Positions 7,930 to 16,040 of a stretch of DNA of 64,000 nt are shown one piece after another. Source of the stretch: Pseudonocardia autotrophica (GTDB lineage: Bacteria > Actinomycetota > Actinomycetes > Mycobacteriales > Pseudonocardiaceae); NCBI RefSeq assembly GCF_000717175.1, contig NZ_JNYD01000027.1, positions 1-64,000 on the forward strand, written 5' to 3'. The notes under the pieces were generated by a model. It did not search any database, was not told the DNA's origin, and worked only from the letters and a program-made list of their open reading frames with translations. Position 1 is the first letter of the stretch. Each line of letters opens with the position of its first letter. A program made the translations under genes and the position numbers.

Positions 7930-9219
7930 CTAGGGGGCGAGCACGCGCCACGAGTGCGGCGGGAGCAGGAGTGCCTCGTCGGGCGTGCCGCCCTGCGCGT
8001 CCTCCAGCGTCTGCCCGCCGAGCTCGTCGGGGAAACGCCGGGGCTCGTCGTCGACGGACAGCAGGGTGACGAGCTCACCGCCGGAACCGCTGCAGCGGAA
8101 GGCCATCGTCGTGTTGGTGAGGTGCTCGACGGTCGTGCGGGCGCGGACCAGCCACGGGTGCCGGCGGCGCATGCCGATGAGCCGCTGGTGCAGCTCCTGC
8201 ACCGGAGCCCCGAACGGGGCGAGTTCGGCAGGGGTGTCCGGGAAGGGCGGGCGCACGGCGTCGTCGCCGAACTCGCGCTCCTCCTTGACGCCGGTGAAGG
8301 CCTGCTCGTCGCCCGCGTAGACGCTCGGCACACCCCCGACGGTCATCAACACCGCCACCGCGTGCCCGATGTGCTCGGTGCGGTCCAGCCGGCTCGCCAG
8401 CCGCGTGACGTCGTGGTTCCCGACGAAGGTCAGCGGCGCGAACGACTCCACCATCGCCGAGTGCCGCTCCAGGGCGTGGGCCAGCTCCCAGAGGTTGCGG
8501 TCGTTGAACGCGCTCCAGATCGCCTTCCACAGCTCGTACTGGGTGACCGAGTCCATCCCGGACTCGGCGACGATCGCGGCGTAGTCGCCGTGGATCACCT
8601 CGCCGGCGAACCAGGCGTCGGGGAACTCCGCGCGCACGCCGGGCAGCACGGCCCGCCAGAACGCCGTCGGCACCTGGTAGGCGGCGTCGAGCCGCCAGCC
8701 GTCGGCGCCGCGGCCCAGCCAGTGCCGCATGACGGCGGCGACGTGCTCCTGCACGGCGGGCTCGTCGTGGTCCAGGGCGACCAGCCGGCCGTGCCCCTCG
8801 AACGTGGCGGGCCCGTCGCCCTCCCAACGGAACCAGCGCCGGGCGTCGGCATCGCCCTCCTCCGCGGCCCGGAACCGTGCGAACGAGCGGCCGACGTGGT
8901 TGAACACGCCGTCGAGCAGCAGCCGCACGCCGCGGGAGCGGGCAGCCTCGACCAACGCGTCGAAGTCGGCGTCGTCGCCGAGGCGGGGGTCGATCCGGAA
9001 GTGGTCGACGGTGTCGTAACCGTGGGTCTCCGACGCGAAGACGGGCCCGAGGGCCAGCCCGGAGCACCCCAGCTCGAGGAGATGGTCGAGCCAGGGCTCG
9101 AACCGGCCGAGCCGGTGCGCGACGGGGCTGCCGGGCGCGAGCGCGTCGCGCTCGGCGCCGACGAAGCCGAGGGGGTAGGCGTGCCACCAGATCGCGTGGT
9201 CGATCCACCGGTCGTGCAT
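7930..9219 (-). CDS. GH13 alpha-amylase family glycosidase
   Basis: A 429-residue TIM-barrel glycosidase of family GH13. The four conserved regions are visible: DGVFNH at 103-108, GWRLDAA with the nucleophile Asp at 178, AGEVI with the acid/base Glu at 207, and VGNHD with Asp at 270. It is short for an amylase, with only a small C-terminal beta domain and no signal peptide, so it likely acts in the cytoplasm on maltodextrin, trehalose-type or glucosylglycerol substrates. ATG at 9219 is chosen because GGGAAGGGTGG lies just upstream; a GTG 18 bp earlier is possible. It is first in a two-gene unit with the dehydrogenase. Confidence 0.88.
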   Translation of the reverse strand: MHDRWIDHAIWWHAYPLGFVGAERDALAPGSPVAHRLGRFEPWLDHLLELGCSGLALGPVFASETHGYDTVDHFRIDPRLGDDADFDALVEAARSRGVRLLLDGVFNHVGRSFARFRAAEEGDADARRWFRWEGDGPATFEGHGRLVALDHDEPAVQEHVAAVMRHWLGRGADGWRLDAAYQVPTAFWRAVLPGVRAEFPDAWFAGEVIHGDYAAIVAESGMDSVTQYELWKAIWSAFNDRNLWELAHALERHSAMVESFAPLTFVGNHDVTRLASRLDRTEHIGHAVAVLMTVGGVPSVYAGDEQAFTGVKEEREFGDDAVRPPFPDTPAELAPFGAPVQELHQRLIGMRRRHPWLVRARTTVEHLTNTTMAFRCSGSGGELVTLLSVDDEPRRFPDELGGQTLEDAQGGTPDEALLLPPHSWRVLAP

Positions 9220-9275
9220 GCCGCCACCCTTCCCCACGACGGCGGAACTCGCTGGGCCGGACGCCCGCGCCGATC

Positions 9276-9281
9276 TACGGT
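9276..9281 (+). promoter_or_regulatory. Minus-10 element of a leaderless VOC gene
   Basis: TACGGT (TANNNT type) ends 6 nt before the ATG at 9288, and no ribosome site lies between. This spacing is the usual signature of leaderless transcripts in actinobacteria (known pattern; the assignment here is inference). Confidence 0.4.
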
Positions 9282-9287
9282 CGGCCC

Positions 9288-9665
9288 ATGACCGGCATCG
9301 CGACCTTCTCCGTGGCCGCCCTCGACACCCGGGACCCGCTGGGCCTCGCCCGCTTCTACTCCGCGCTCACCGGCTGGCCGATCCGCCCCGGCGACGAGGC
9401 ACCCGGCACCGAGTGGGTGGAGCTCGTCCCCGGCGGCGGGGCCACGCTCGCCTTCCAGCTCGCGCCAGGGCACACGCCCCCGGACTGGCCGGGCGACGCG
9501 CACCCGCAGCAGGCCCACTTCGACTTCGACGTCCCGGACCTCGACGAGGGCGAGACCCGGGTCCTCGCGATCGGCGCGCGCAAGCACGAGGTGCAGCCCG
9601 GGACGGACTTCCGGGTCTACCTCGACCCGGCCGGGCACCCGTTCTGCCTGGTGCTGGAGCACTGA
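9288..9665 (+). CDS. VOC family (glyoxalase/bleomycin resistance-like) protein
   Basis: A 125-residue protein of the vicinal oxygen chelate fold. It opens with a beta-strand and DTRDPLGLARFYSALTGW, and closes with VYLDPAGHPFCLV, the typical GHPFCL end carrying the metal-ligand position. The paired beta-alpha-beta-beta-beta modules fit the family length. Members bind a metal and act as glyoxalases, dioxygenases or antibiotic-binding proteins; which applies here is unknown. ATG at 9288 appears leaderless. The gene converges on the enoyl-CoA hydratase with only 7 bp between stops. Confidence 0.8.
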   Translation: MTGIATFSVAALDTRDPLGLARFYSALTGWPIRPGDEAPGTEWVELVPGGGATLAFQLAPGHTPPDWPGDAHPQQAHFDFDVPDLDEGETRVLAIGARKHEVQPGTDFRVYLDPAGHPFCLVLEH

Positions 9666-9672
9666 CGGGGGT

Positions 9673-10440
9673 TCACCGCGCGAGCTGCGCGCGGTTGCGG
9701 GCGGTCACCGCCCGCCGTCGCTCCTCCAGCGCGGCCAGGTCGGTGGAACCGGCCTCGGCGATGGCCCGCTCGGTCTCCAGGGCCGCCTGCACCGGCGCCC
9801 CCGAGCCCTCGACGTACATCCGCTTGACCGCCTGCAGCACGTCCGCGGGCGGTTCGGTGGCGGCGGTCGCGAGCCCGACGGCCCGGTCGAGCAGCCGCTC
9901 GTGCGGTACGACCTCGGTGACCAGGCCGATCCGCAGGGCCAGCGCGGCGTCGACGACCTCGCCGCAGAAGGACATCCGCCGCGCCCACGCCATCCCGACC
10001 ACGCTCGGGAGCCGGGCCGTCATCCCGCCCCCGGGCCGGACGCCGACCCGGGCGTGGGTGTCGGCGAAGACGGCCCGCTCGGAGGCGACGAGGAAGTCGC
10101 AGCCCAGCGCCAGCTCGAGGCCGCCGGTGAAGCAGGCGCCGTTGACGGCGCCGATGATCGGCTTCCGCATCCGGCCGGTCTGCGCGATCACCGGCTCGTC
10201 CCGGTGCCGGCGGAAGTAGGCCTCGCCCTCGGCCGCGGCCTGCTTGAGGTCGACGCCGGCACAGAAGGCCGGGTCGGCCCCGGTCAGGACCACGGCGAGC
10301 ACGCCGTCGTCGGAGTCCGCCTCGACCAGCGCGCGGTACAGCTGCGAGATCACCTCGCCGCCGAAGGCGTTGCGGGCCTCCGGCCGGTCGATCGTGACGA
10401 TGCGGACCGCGCCGCGGTCCTCGGTCCGGACGACACTCAT
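9673..10440 (-). CDS. Enoyl-CoA hydratase/isomerase family protein
   Basis: A 255-residue crotonase-fold protein. AFCAGVDL at 58-65 forms the first oxyanion-hole half and NGACFTGGLELALGCD at about 98-113 the second, typical of enoyl-CoA hydratases. The ATG at 10440 overlaps the stop of the upstream F420 oxidoreductase in ATGA, so it is translationally coupled. It is last in a four-gene minus-strand operon with the acyl-CoA synthetase and the 103-residue protein, which suggests degradation of a CoA-activated acid. The exact substrate is not readable. Confidence 0.88.
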   Translation of the reverse strand: MSVVRTEDRGAVRIVTIDRPEARNAFGGEVISQLYRALVEADSDDGVLAVVLTGADPAFCAGVDLKQAAAEGEAYFRRHRDEPVIAQTGRMRKPIIGAVNGACFTGGLELALGCDFLVASERAVFADTHARVGVRPGGGMTARLPSVVGMAWARRMSFCGEVVDAALALRIGLVTEVVPHERLLDRAVGLATAATEPPADVLQAVKRMYVEGSGAPVQAALETERAIAEAGSTDLAALEERRRAVTARNRAQLAR

Positions 10441-11465
10441 GCCTGTCCCTCCTCGGCCGCACCCGTGCGCACGTCGGCGGCGATCCCCGTGACGAGCGCG
10501 GCGTCGGCGTCCCAGGGCGTGTAGAGCGAGCAGCGGGAGAAGAGGTCGCCGTAGCGGCGGAGCAGCTCGGGGGCGATCTCCTCCGGCTCGCCCACCACCG
10601 CGACGGCGTCGAGCACGTCGTCGTCGATCAAGGTTCCCATCCGTTCCCACTCCCCCTGCTTCGACAACCCGTGCAGTTCCTCGCCGAGCGCACCCCAACC
10701 GTGCAGGTCCAGGACCCCGCGGTAGGCGGGCGTGGAGCCGTAGAAGGCGATCTGCGCGCGCACGCCCGCCACCGCCCGCGCCAGCTCCTCCTCGGTCCGC
10801 CCGGTCGCGATCATCGGCAGCCCGACCAGCTGGAAGTCGCCGAGCTCGCCCCCGCGGCCCTGCCGCAGCGCGGGCACGGTGACCTCGCGCAGGTAGCGCT
10901 CGGTGGTGAACCCGTGGCAAAGGAAACCGTCGCCCACCTCGGCCGCGGTCCGCGTCATCGCCTCCCCGACGCCGGCGAGCAGCACCTTCGGGGCGCCGAA
11001 CCCGTGCGGCTCCGGCACGAACATCGGCGTCATCAGGGTGTGCGAGTAGAACTCGCCCCGGAAGTCCAGCCGGGTGCCGTCCGCCCAGCACTCCCAGATC
11101 GCCCGCAGGGCCAGCACGAACTCGCGCATCCGCGCGGCCGGCTGCGACCAGGGCATCGAGAACCGCCGGGTGATGTGCGCCCTGACCTGCGTGCCCAGCC
11201 CAAGCAGCAGCCGCCCGCCGCTGAGGACCTGCAGGTCGTTGGCGGTGGCGGCGAGGCTCATCGGGTTGCGGGCGAACGCGAGCGCGATGGACGTGCCGAG
11301 CTCGGCCCGCTCGGTGACGGTCGCGGCGAGCGTCAGCGCGACGAACGGGTCGTGCTTCACCTCGGCCGCCCACAGGCCGTCGTACCCCGCCTCCTCGGCG
11401 TGGCGGGCGGCCTCGCGCGGGTCGGCCGGCCCGGCGAGGGGCAGGCTGGTGTCGATCTTCACCAC
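10437..11465 (-). CDS. F420-dependent LLM class oxidoreductase
   Basis: A 342-residue luciferase-like monooxygenase-fold enzyme. The N-terminal strand KIDTSLPL, AEEAGYDGLWAAEVKHDP and the central LSGGRLLLGLGT are typical of the coenzyme F420-using LLM family (TIGR03617-like) that is plentiful in actinobacteria. These enzymes carry out hydride transfer or oxidation on diverse small molecules with F420H2/F420. GTG at 11465 (a second GTG follows immediately) is 13 bp after the acyl-CoA synthetase stop. It overlaps the enoyl-CoA hydratase by 4 bp. The operon context implies a step on a CoA-linked or free acid substrate (inference). Confidence 0.88.
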   Translation of the reverse strand: MVKIDTSLPLAGPADPREAARHAEEAGYDGLWAAEVKHDPFVALTLAATVTERAELGTSIALAFARNPMSLAATANDLQVLSGGRLLLGLGTQVRAHITRRFSMPWSQPAARMREFVLALRAIWECWADGTRLDFRGEFYSHTLMTPMFVPEPHGFGAPKVLLAGVGEAMTRTAAEVGDGFLCHGFTTERYLREVTVPALRQGRGGELGDFQLVGLPMIATGRTEEELARAVAGVRAQIAFYGSTPAYRGVLDLHGWGALGEELHGLSKQGEWERMGTLIDDDVLDAVAVVGEPEEIAPELLRRYGDLFSRCSLYTPWDADAALVTGIAADVRTGAAEEGQA

Positions 11466-11478
11466 GACCTCCCGGCGC

Positions 11479-12987
11479 TCAACGGATCTGCTCCGCCGGC
11501 GCGAGGCCGGCGACGACGTCCCTGCGGAGCAGTTTGCCGGTCGGGGTGCGGGGGATCTCGGGCCAGGCGGTGATGCGGTCCGGGGTCTTCGAGCTGCGCA
11601 GGGTGGCCCGGACGGTCTCGCGCAGCGCGTCGAGGGCGGTGTCGTCGAGGTCGGTGCCCGGGCGGGCGACGACCACGGCCTCGATCCGCTGCCCCCACTC
11701 CTCGTCCGGCACCCCCACGACCACGGCGTCGGCGACGCCGGGGTGGGCCAGCAGCACGTCCTCGATCTCGGCCGGGGCGATGTTCTCCGCCCCGCGGATG
11801 ATCGTGTCGTCGACCCGGCCCTCCACGAACAGGTACCCCTCGGCGTCGAGCCGGCCCTGGTCGCGGGTGTCGAACCAGCCCGCGCCGTCGAGCGAGGAGC
11901 CGCGGCCGGCGTACTCGGTGGACACCTGCTCCCCGCGGACCCAGATCCGCCCCGCCGTGCCCGCCGGCACCGGCGTGCCGTCCTCGTCGCGGACCTCGAT
12001 CTCGATCCCGGGCACCGCCCGGCCGGCCGAGGACAACCGGGCGCGCACCGCCTCGTCCGACGACGACAGCGCGGCCCGGTGCTCGTCCGGGCCGAGCACG
12101 GTGATCGTCGAGGAGGTCTCGGTGAGCCCGTAGGCGTTGACGAACCCGACGTGCGGCCACTCGGCCAGGGCCTGCTCGACGATCCGGCGCGGCATCGCCG
12201 CCCCGCCGTAGGCCAGCGACCGCAGCGACGGCACCGCCCGGTCCAGGCCCGGCTCGTCCATGATCCGGGCGAGCATCGTGGGCACGACCATCGCGTTGGT
12301 GACCTCCTCGGTCCGCACGAGGTCGACCCAGCCGGCCGGGGTGAACGCCTCCAACACCAGGACCCGACGGCCGGCGTAGAGGTTCGTGAGCGCGTTCGAC
12401 ACCGCCGCGATGTGGTACGGCGGCACGCTCATCACCGCCGCCTCGGTCTCCTCGGCGGCCGCGAACTCCACCGTGCCGAGCACGTACGACACCAGGTTGG
12501 CGTGCCGCAGCACCACACCCTTGGGCGCCGACGTGGTGCCCGAGGTGTAGATGACCACCGCGGCCGAGTCCGGGTCGACGAACCCCTCCTCCGCCGGGGC
12601 GGCCGCGGCGGCGTCCCGCAGGAACTCGGCCGGGGTGCGGAACCCCAGCCCGGCCCGCTCCGCCACGGCGGCCTGCGCGGCGTCGGCGATCACCAGCGCC
12701 TTGGGGTGCTGCGCGACCAGGTGGTCGAGCTGCGCGGCGCCCAGGCGGTAGTTCACCGGCACCAGCGGCACCCCGGCTCGGGCCGCGGTGAACAGCGCGA
12801 CCGGGAAAGCCGGGCCGTTGACCGCCAGGTAGAGGACCGCGTCCGCGCCGGCCTCGGCCACGAGGGTCGCGCCCCCCGCGGCGAGCTCCCGGACCCGCGC
12901 GGCCGTCAGCCCCTCGGCCCGGGTACCCACCACGACGCGGTCGCCGAAGCCCTCGGCGGCCATGTCCAGCAGCACCGACAGGTTCAC
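11479..12987 (-). CDS. Acyl-CoA synthetase (AMP-binding, FadD-like)
   Basis: A 502-residue adenylate-forming ligase. The P-loop-like motif YTSGTTSAPKGV is at about 166-177, YGLTETSS at about 288, the hinge region with DTRDQGRLDAEG at about 376, and the catalytic C-terminal GKLLRRD. It activates a carboxylic acid to acyl-AMP and then acyl-CoA. GTG at 12987 starts 9 bp after the 103-residue gene stop. It is the second gene of the operon and supplies the CoA ester for the oxidoreductase and hydratase downstream (inference). One of four FadD-type ligases in this window. Confidence 0.9.
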   Translation of the reverse strand: MNLSVLLDMAAEGFGDRVVVGTRAEGLTAARVRELAAGGATLVAEAGADAVLYLAVNGPAFPVALFTAARAGVPLVPVNYRLGAAQLDHLVAQHPKALVIADAAQAAVAERAGLGFRTPAEFLRDAAAAAPAEEGFVDPDSAAVVIYTSGTTSAPKGVVLRHANLVSYVLGTVEFAAAEETEAAVMSVPPYHIAAVSNALTNLYAGRRVLVLEAFTPAGWVDLVRTEEVTNAMVVPTMLARIMDEPGLDRAVPSLRSLAYGGAAMPRRIVEQALAEWPHVGFVNAYGLTETSSTITVLGPDEHRAALSSSDEAVRARLSSAGRAVPGIEIEVRDEDGTPVPAGTAGRIWVRGEQVSTEYAGRGSSLDGAGWFDTRDQGRLDAEGYLFVEGRVDDTIIRGAENIAPAEIEDVLLAHPGVADAVVVGVPDEEWGQRIEAVVVARPGTDLDDTALDALRETVRATLRSSKTPDRITAWPEIPRTPTGKLLRRDVVAGLAPAEQIR

Positions 12988-12996
12988 CGCGCCGCC

Positions 12997-13308
12997 TCAG
13001 TCCGACGCCGGCAGCGGCTTGGCGTCCTTGAGCGGCAGCGGCGCACCACCCGCCGCGAGGGTGCCCGCACCGGCCTTGGTGCAGAGCAGCTCGATGCCGA
13101 GGTCGGGGTCGGCGTAGCGCTTGCCCATCTGCGTGCCCGCCTGCTGGTCCGGGTCGGCCGGGTGCGTCGTGCCCGCCTCGGGGCCCTTCGCGTCCACCAT
13201 CGGCGCGCCCCCGCAGGTCACCTCCACGTCCGTGTCCCCCCACCGCACCACGACCACGGTCGTGGCGTCGGTCGTGCTGGCCAGGGTCGTGCCGATGCGC
13301 GGCTTCAT
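12997..13308 (-). CDS. Conserved 103-residue protein of unknown function in a fadD operon
   Basis: A 103-residue soluble protein. An N-terminal VVVVRWGDTDVEVTCGGAPM segment is followed, after a polar linker, by GKRYADPDLGIELLCTKAGAG, and the protein ends in LKDAKPLPASD. Two Cys residues lie in similar settings (VTCGG and LLCTK). I recall similar short proteins beside acyl-CoA synthetase genes in other actinobacteria, but no function. ATG at 13308 has GGAGGGC upstream. It is the promoter-proximal gene of the four-gene operon, and a palindrome at 13376-13393 lies upstream. It could be a small binding or carrier protein for the pathway (speculative). Confidence 0.75.
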   Translation of the reverse strand: MKPRIGTTLASTTDATTVVVVRWGDTDVEVTCGGAPMVDAKGPEAGTTHPADPDQQAGTQMGKRYADPDLGIELLCTKAGAGTLAAGGAPLPLKDAKPLPASD

Positions 13309-13375
13309 CGCGGCGCCCTCCGTGTCGACGAGCGGGCCGCCCCGGCGGGCGGCCCCGAATGAGAGTGTGACGTCA

Positions 13376-13393
13376 GCGTCACAATGCCACCCG
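13376..13393. promoter_or_regulatory. 18-bp palindrome, likely repressor operator
   Basis: TGTGACG and CGTCACA are perfect 7-bp inverted arms around TCAG, 68 bp upstream of the 103-residue/fadD operon and 116 bp upstream of the divergent antiporter. It resembles TetR-type operators of fatty-acid genes. The CRP-like TGTGA/TCACA ends are 8 bp apart rather than the usual 6, so a CRP site is less likely. Confidence 0.5.
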
Positions 13394-13508
13394 GACGGGC
13401 CGCACGGAAGACCGGGCGGAGATCACCCGTCACGCCGGGCCGTGGAGCCACGAACAGCCGGGTGCCACACTCCCGGCGAACGCCGGTGGGCCGACGCCTG
13501 GGGGACCG

Positions 13509-14984
13509 ATGCTCGCGCTCGTCGTCATCATGCTGATCCTGCTCGCCTGGGCGCTCGTCGCCGGCAGGCTCGCGCGGTTCAGCGTCACGATGCCGTTCGC
13601 GATGCTCGCCGCGGGCGTCGCGCTCACGGCGGGGCCGAACCCCGTGTTCATCTTCGACGTCGAGATCGAGTCGGCGGAGCACGTCGTCGAGGGCATCCTG
13701 GCGATCCTGCTGTTCACCGACGCCACGGAGATCCCCGGCGGCATCCTGGGCCGACAGCCGCGGCTCACCCTGCGGCTCCTCCTGATCGCCCTCCCCCTCT
13801 CGCTGGTGGTGGCGTGGTTCGGGGGCGCGGTCCTCTTCGAAGGCGCCGGCGGGTGGCTCCTCCTCGTGCTCGCCACCGTCGTGATGCCGGTCGACCTCGC
13901 GCCCGCCATCGCCGTCGTCCGGGACCGGCGGATCCCGGAGCGGCTGCGGCAGGTGATCAACGCCGAGAGCGGCCTCAACGACGGCCTCATCGCCCCGGTC
14001 TTCCTGTTCGCCCTCGCGGGGGCCACCGCCGTCGGCGGCGAGGGGCTGGCCGACGCCGCGGTGCACGCCCTCCCGTCACTGGCCATGGCCATCCTCGCCG
14101 GTGCGGTCGTCGGTGCCGCGGCCGCGCGGGTGCTGCACCGGGCGCTCGACTCCGGCTGGACCCAGTCGTCCGCGCTGCGGATCGGGGTGCTCGCGCTGCC
14201 GCTGCTCGCCTACGGCGCCGCAGCCCTCGTCGAGGGGAACGGCTTCGTCGCGGCGTTCGTCGCCGGCGTGTTCTTCGAGCCGGCGGCCCGCCGGCTGCCG
14301 CCCGGGACCCTGCACCTCGTCGAGGACGTCGGCACGCTCCTCTCGCTGGCGCTGTGGTTCATCTTCGGTGCGATCGTCAACCAGACCCTCGCCGGCGGGG
14401 CCATCACCTGGCAGGTCGTGCTGTACGCGCTGCTGGCGCTGACCGTGGCCCGGATGCTGCCGGTCGTCCTGGCCCTGATCCGTACGGACGTCTCGGCGAA
14501 GGACCGGCTCGTCCTCGGGTGGGCAGGGCCCCGGGGCATCGCGACCCTGGTGTTCGGCATGCTCGCGTTCATCGACCTGGCCGGGCCGCAGAAGGACTTC
14601 GTGCTCGCCGTCACCGTGGTCACCGTCGTCGCGAGCATCGTGATCCACGGGTTGTCGACGGGGCTGGTGGCGCGGCACTACGGCCGGACCGCGGTCGCCG
14701 AGACCGGCACGGAGCACGCCGACAGCGGCCCGACGTCCGCGGGTCCTCGCCGCCGGGCGGGCCCGGCCCGGCCGTCGCCCCGGCCGACCGGAAGGACGCC
14801 CGGGTCCGGTGGTGGCGGCGGGGCGACACGGCCCCCTGACCGGCCCGAACGGGTGGGACGCAGCGGGTTGCCGGGCCTCCTCCCGGTGCGGTTGACTCAT
14901 CGCGTGATGCGCATGCGGCTCGAGTTCTTCTGGCCGAGCCGCCGCGTGTGCCAGTTCGACGAGTTCTGTCCCCGGGCCGCGTAG
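13509..14984 (+). CDS. Cation:proton (Na+/H+) antiporter, CPA1 type
   Basis: A 491-residue frame whose first 395 residues form a twelve-helix Na+/H+ exchanger. INAESGLNDGLIAPVFL at about 153-169 carries the ion-binding ND, and AGPRGIATLVFG at about 338-349 is the conserved GPRG region of CPA1 antiporters. It exchanges monovalent cations for protons at the cytoplasmic membrane. The remaining 96 residues are a Pro/Arg/Gly-rich tail with no domain, ending in a short hydrophobic, two-Cys stretch that is also an independent small frame (14907-14984). ATG at 13509 follows GGGGGACCG. Confidence 0.87.
   Translation: MLALVVIMLILLAWALVAGRLARFSVTMPFAMLAAGVALTAGPNPVFIFDVEIESAEHVVEGILAILLFTDATEIPGGILGRQPRLTLRLLLIALPLSLVVAWFGGAVLFEGAGGWLLLVLATVVMPVDLAPAIAVVRDRRIPERLRQVINAESGLNDGLIAPVFLFALAGATAVGGEGLADAAVHALPSLAMAILAGAVVGAAAARVLHRALDSGWTQSSALRIGVLALPLLAYGAAALVEGNGFVAAFVAGVFFEPAARRLPPGTLHLVEDVGTLLSLALWFIFGAIVNQTLAGGAITWQVVLYALLALTVARMLPVVLALIRTDVSAKDRLVLGWAGPRGIATLVFGMLAFIDLAGPQKDFVLAVTVVTVVASIVIHGLSTGLVARHYGRTAVAETGTEHADSGPTSAGPRRRAGPARPSPRPTGRTPGSGGGGGATRPPDRPERVGRSGLPGLLPVRLTHRVMRMRLEFFWPSRRVCQFDEFCPRAA
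14907..14984 (+). CDS. Candidate 25-residue Cys-containing leader peptide
   Basis: ATG at 14907 opens a 25-residue peptide (starting MRMRLEFFWP and ending with Cys-Pro-Arg-Ala-Ala) with two Cys residues, 112 bp before the carbonic anhydrase. It is in frame with the long tail of the antiporter, so it can also be read as that protein's C-terminus. Short Arg-rich Cys-containing leader peptides that sense cysteine supply precede sulfur genes in actinobacteria (known type). The mycobacterial homologue of the downstream gene lies next to cysDN (recalled). Between them is a 9-bp hairpin at 15039-15063. Interpretation as a leader is inference. Confidence 0.35.
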   Translation: MRMRLEFFWPSRRVCQFDEFCPRAA

Positions 14985-15038
14985 GCGCCCCTGCCCGCTC
15001 CGGGCAGTGCCGGCCGCCGCGCGGCCGTCTCGTGTCCC

Positions 15039-15063
15039 GGTCGCGGATACGAGCTCCGCGACC
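15039..15063 (+). promoter_or_regulatory. Hairpin in the carbonic anhydrase leader
   Basis: Arms GGTCGCGGA (15039-15047) and TCCGCGACC (15055-15063), a perfect 9-bp stem with a 7-nt loop, lie 34 bp before the ATG at 15097. It could be the attenuator of a cysteine-leader system. The same region also fits a weak SigB-type promoter (GTCT 15027, N14, GGATAC 15045), so two readings compete. Confidence 0.4.
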
Positions 15064-15096
15064 CCGCCGACAGCACCGCCGAACCCTGGAGACCCC

Positions 15097-15585
15097 ATGT
15101 CCGTGACGGACGACCTGCTCGCCAACAACGCCCGCTACGCCGAGACCTTCTCCGGCCCGCTCCCCCTGCCGCCCGCCAAGAAGGTCGCCGTCGTGGCCTG
15201 CATGGACGCCCGCCTGGACGTCTACCGCATCCTCGGCCTCAACGAGGGCGAGGCGCACGTCATCCGCAACGCCGGCGGCGTCGTGACGGACGACGAGATC
15301 CGCTCCCTGGCCATCAGCCAGCGCCTGCTCGGCACCGAGGAGATCATCCTCATCCACCACACCGACTGCGGCATGCTGACCTTCACCGACGACGACTTCA
15401 GGAAGTCGATCCAGGACGACACCGGCATCACGCCGCAGTGGTCCGCCGAGGCCTTCGCCGACCTGGACGACGACGTACGCCAGTCCGTCGCGCGGATCAG
15501 GAGCAACCCCTTCGTCCCGCGCAAGGACTCGGTGCGCGGGTTCGTCTTCGACGTCTCGACGGGGAAGCTCAACGAGGTCGTCTGA
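15097..15585 (+). CDS. canA: Beta-carbonic anhydrase (Rv1284 type)
   Basis: A 162-residue beta-class carbonic anhydrase that interconverts CO2 and bicarbonate in the cytoplasm. Zinc ligands are Cys in VACMDARLDV (near residue 35) and His/Cys in HHTDCGM (near 87-90); Asp and Arg of MDAR form the active-site dyad. The whole sequence closely follows the short mycobacterial enzyme Rv1284, including the ends DDLLANN and VSTGKLNEV (from memory). ATG at 15097 is chosen over an in-frame start 90 bp earlier, whose extra residues are Ala/Pro-rich and unlike the family. It converges on DUF4235 across a strong terminator. Confidence 0.93.
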   Translation: MSVTDDLLANNARYAETFSGPLPLPPAKKVAVVACMDARLDVYRILGLNEGEAHVIRNAGGVVTDDEIRSLAISQRLLGTEEIILIHHTDCGMLTFTDDDFRKSIQDDTGITPQWSAEAFADLDDDVRQSVARIRSNPFVPRKDSVRGFVFDVSTGKLNEVV

Positions 15586-15608
15586 CCCCGGCCCCGGCCC
15601 CGGTGACG

Positions 15609-15653
15609 ACGACGCGGCCCGCCCGGTGTGTGTCACCGGGCGGGCCGCGTCGT
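15609..15653. terminator. Bidirectional terminator between canA and DUF4235
   Basis: A perfect 20-bp inverted repeat (15609-15628 and 15634-15653) with a 5-nt loop between the stops of two convergent genes. It is one of the strongest hairpins in the window. Confidence 0.9.
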
Positions 15654-15663
15654 GCCGGTCGGG

Positions 15664-15993
15664 TCAGCGCGTCGCCGGGCGCGGCTTGTCGACGAACCGG
15701 TGGTAGGCCTTCATGCCGTACCGGTCGACCGCCGTCTTGATCAGGCCGAAGATCGCGCCCTGCAGCGTCGCCGCGATCAGGACCTCCTTGGTCCCGTAGT
15801 CGCGCGACAGCGGCTGCGGGGTCTCCGGCTCGTTGGAGACCCGCTTCCACACCAGGGCGAACACCTGCCCGGCGATCAGCCCGCCGATCATGCCGGACAC
15901 CAGGCCGACCGGCTTGTACGCGAGCTTCAGGGCGCCCGGCAGGTCGTCGCCGAGCTCGGCGGGCTTGCGGTCGGACTTCTTCGTGCCGCTCAT
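15664..15993 (-). CDS. DUF4235 domain-containing membrane protein
   Basis: A 109-residue protein with a charged start (MSGTKKSDRKP), one or two hydrophobic helices (about 25-47 and 70-90) and a short basic tail. The order and length match the actinobacterial DUF4235 family, small membrane proteins of unknown role often seen with stress genes. ATG at 15993 has no ribosome site, but a SigB-like minus-10 (GGGTAC, 16008-16003) ends 9 nt upstream, so the transcript would be leaderless. It belongs to the stress-promoter cluster that runs to 21.5 kb. Confidence 0.8.
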   Translation of the reverse strand: MSGTKKSDRKPAELGDDLPGALKLAYKPVGLVSGMIGGLIAGQVFALVWKRVSNEPETPQPLSRDYGTKEVLIAATLQGAIFGLIKTAVDRYGMKAYHRFVDKPRPATR

Positions 15994-16002
15994 GCCGGGC
16001 AC

Positions 16003-16028
16003 GTACCCCGCGCCGCCGCCGGCCACAC
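16003..16028 (-). promoter_or_regulatory. SigB-type promoter of DUF4235
   Basis: GTGT (16028-16025), 16-nt spacer, GGGTAC (16008-16003), fitting the actinobacterial stress-sigma pattern GNNT-N14/16-GGGTAY. The gene starts 9 nt downstream without a ribosome site. Confidence 0.6.
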
Positions 16029-16040
16029 GCCGAGAACGCG

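Noticed and set aside
13376..13393. CRP/GlxR site in TGTGA...TCACA
   Set aside because: The arms are 8 bp apart instead of 6, so I treat it as an operator palindrome of unknown regulator rather than a CRP site.
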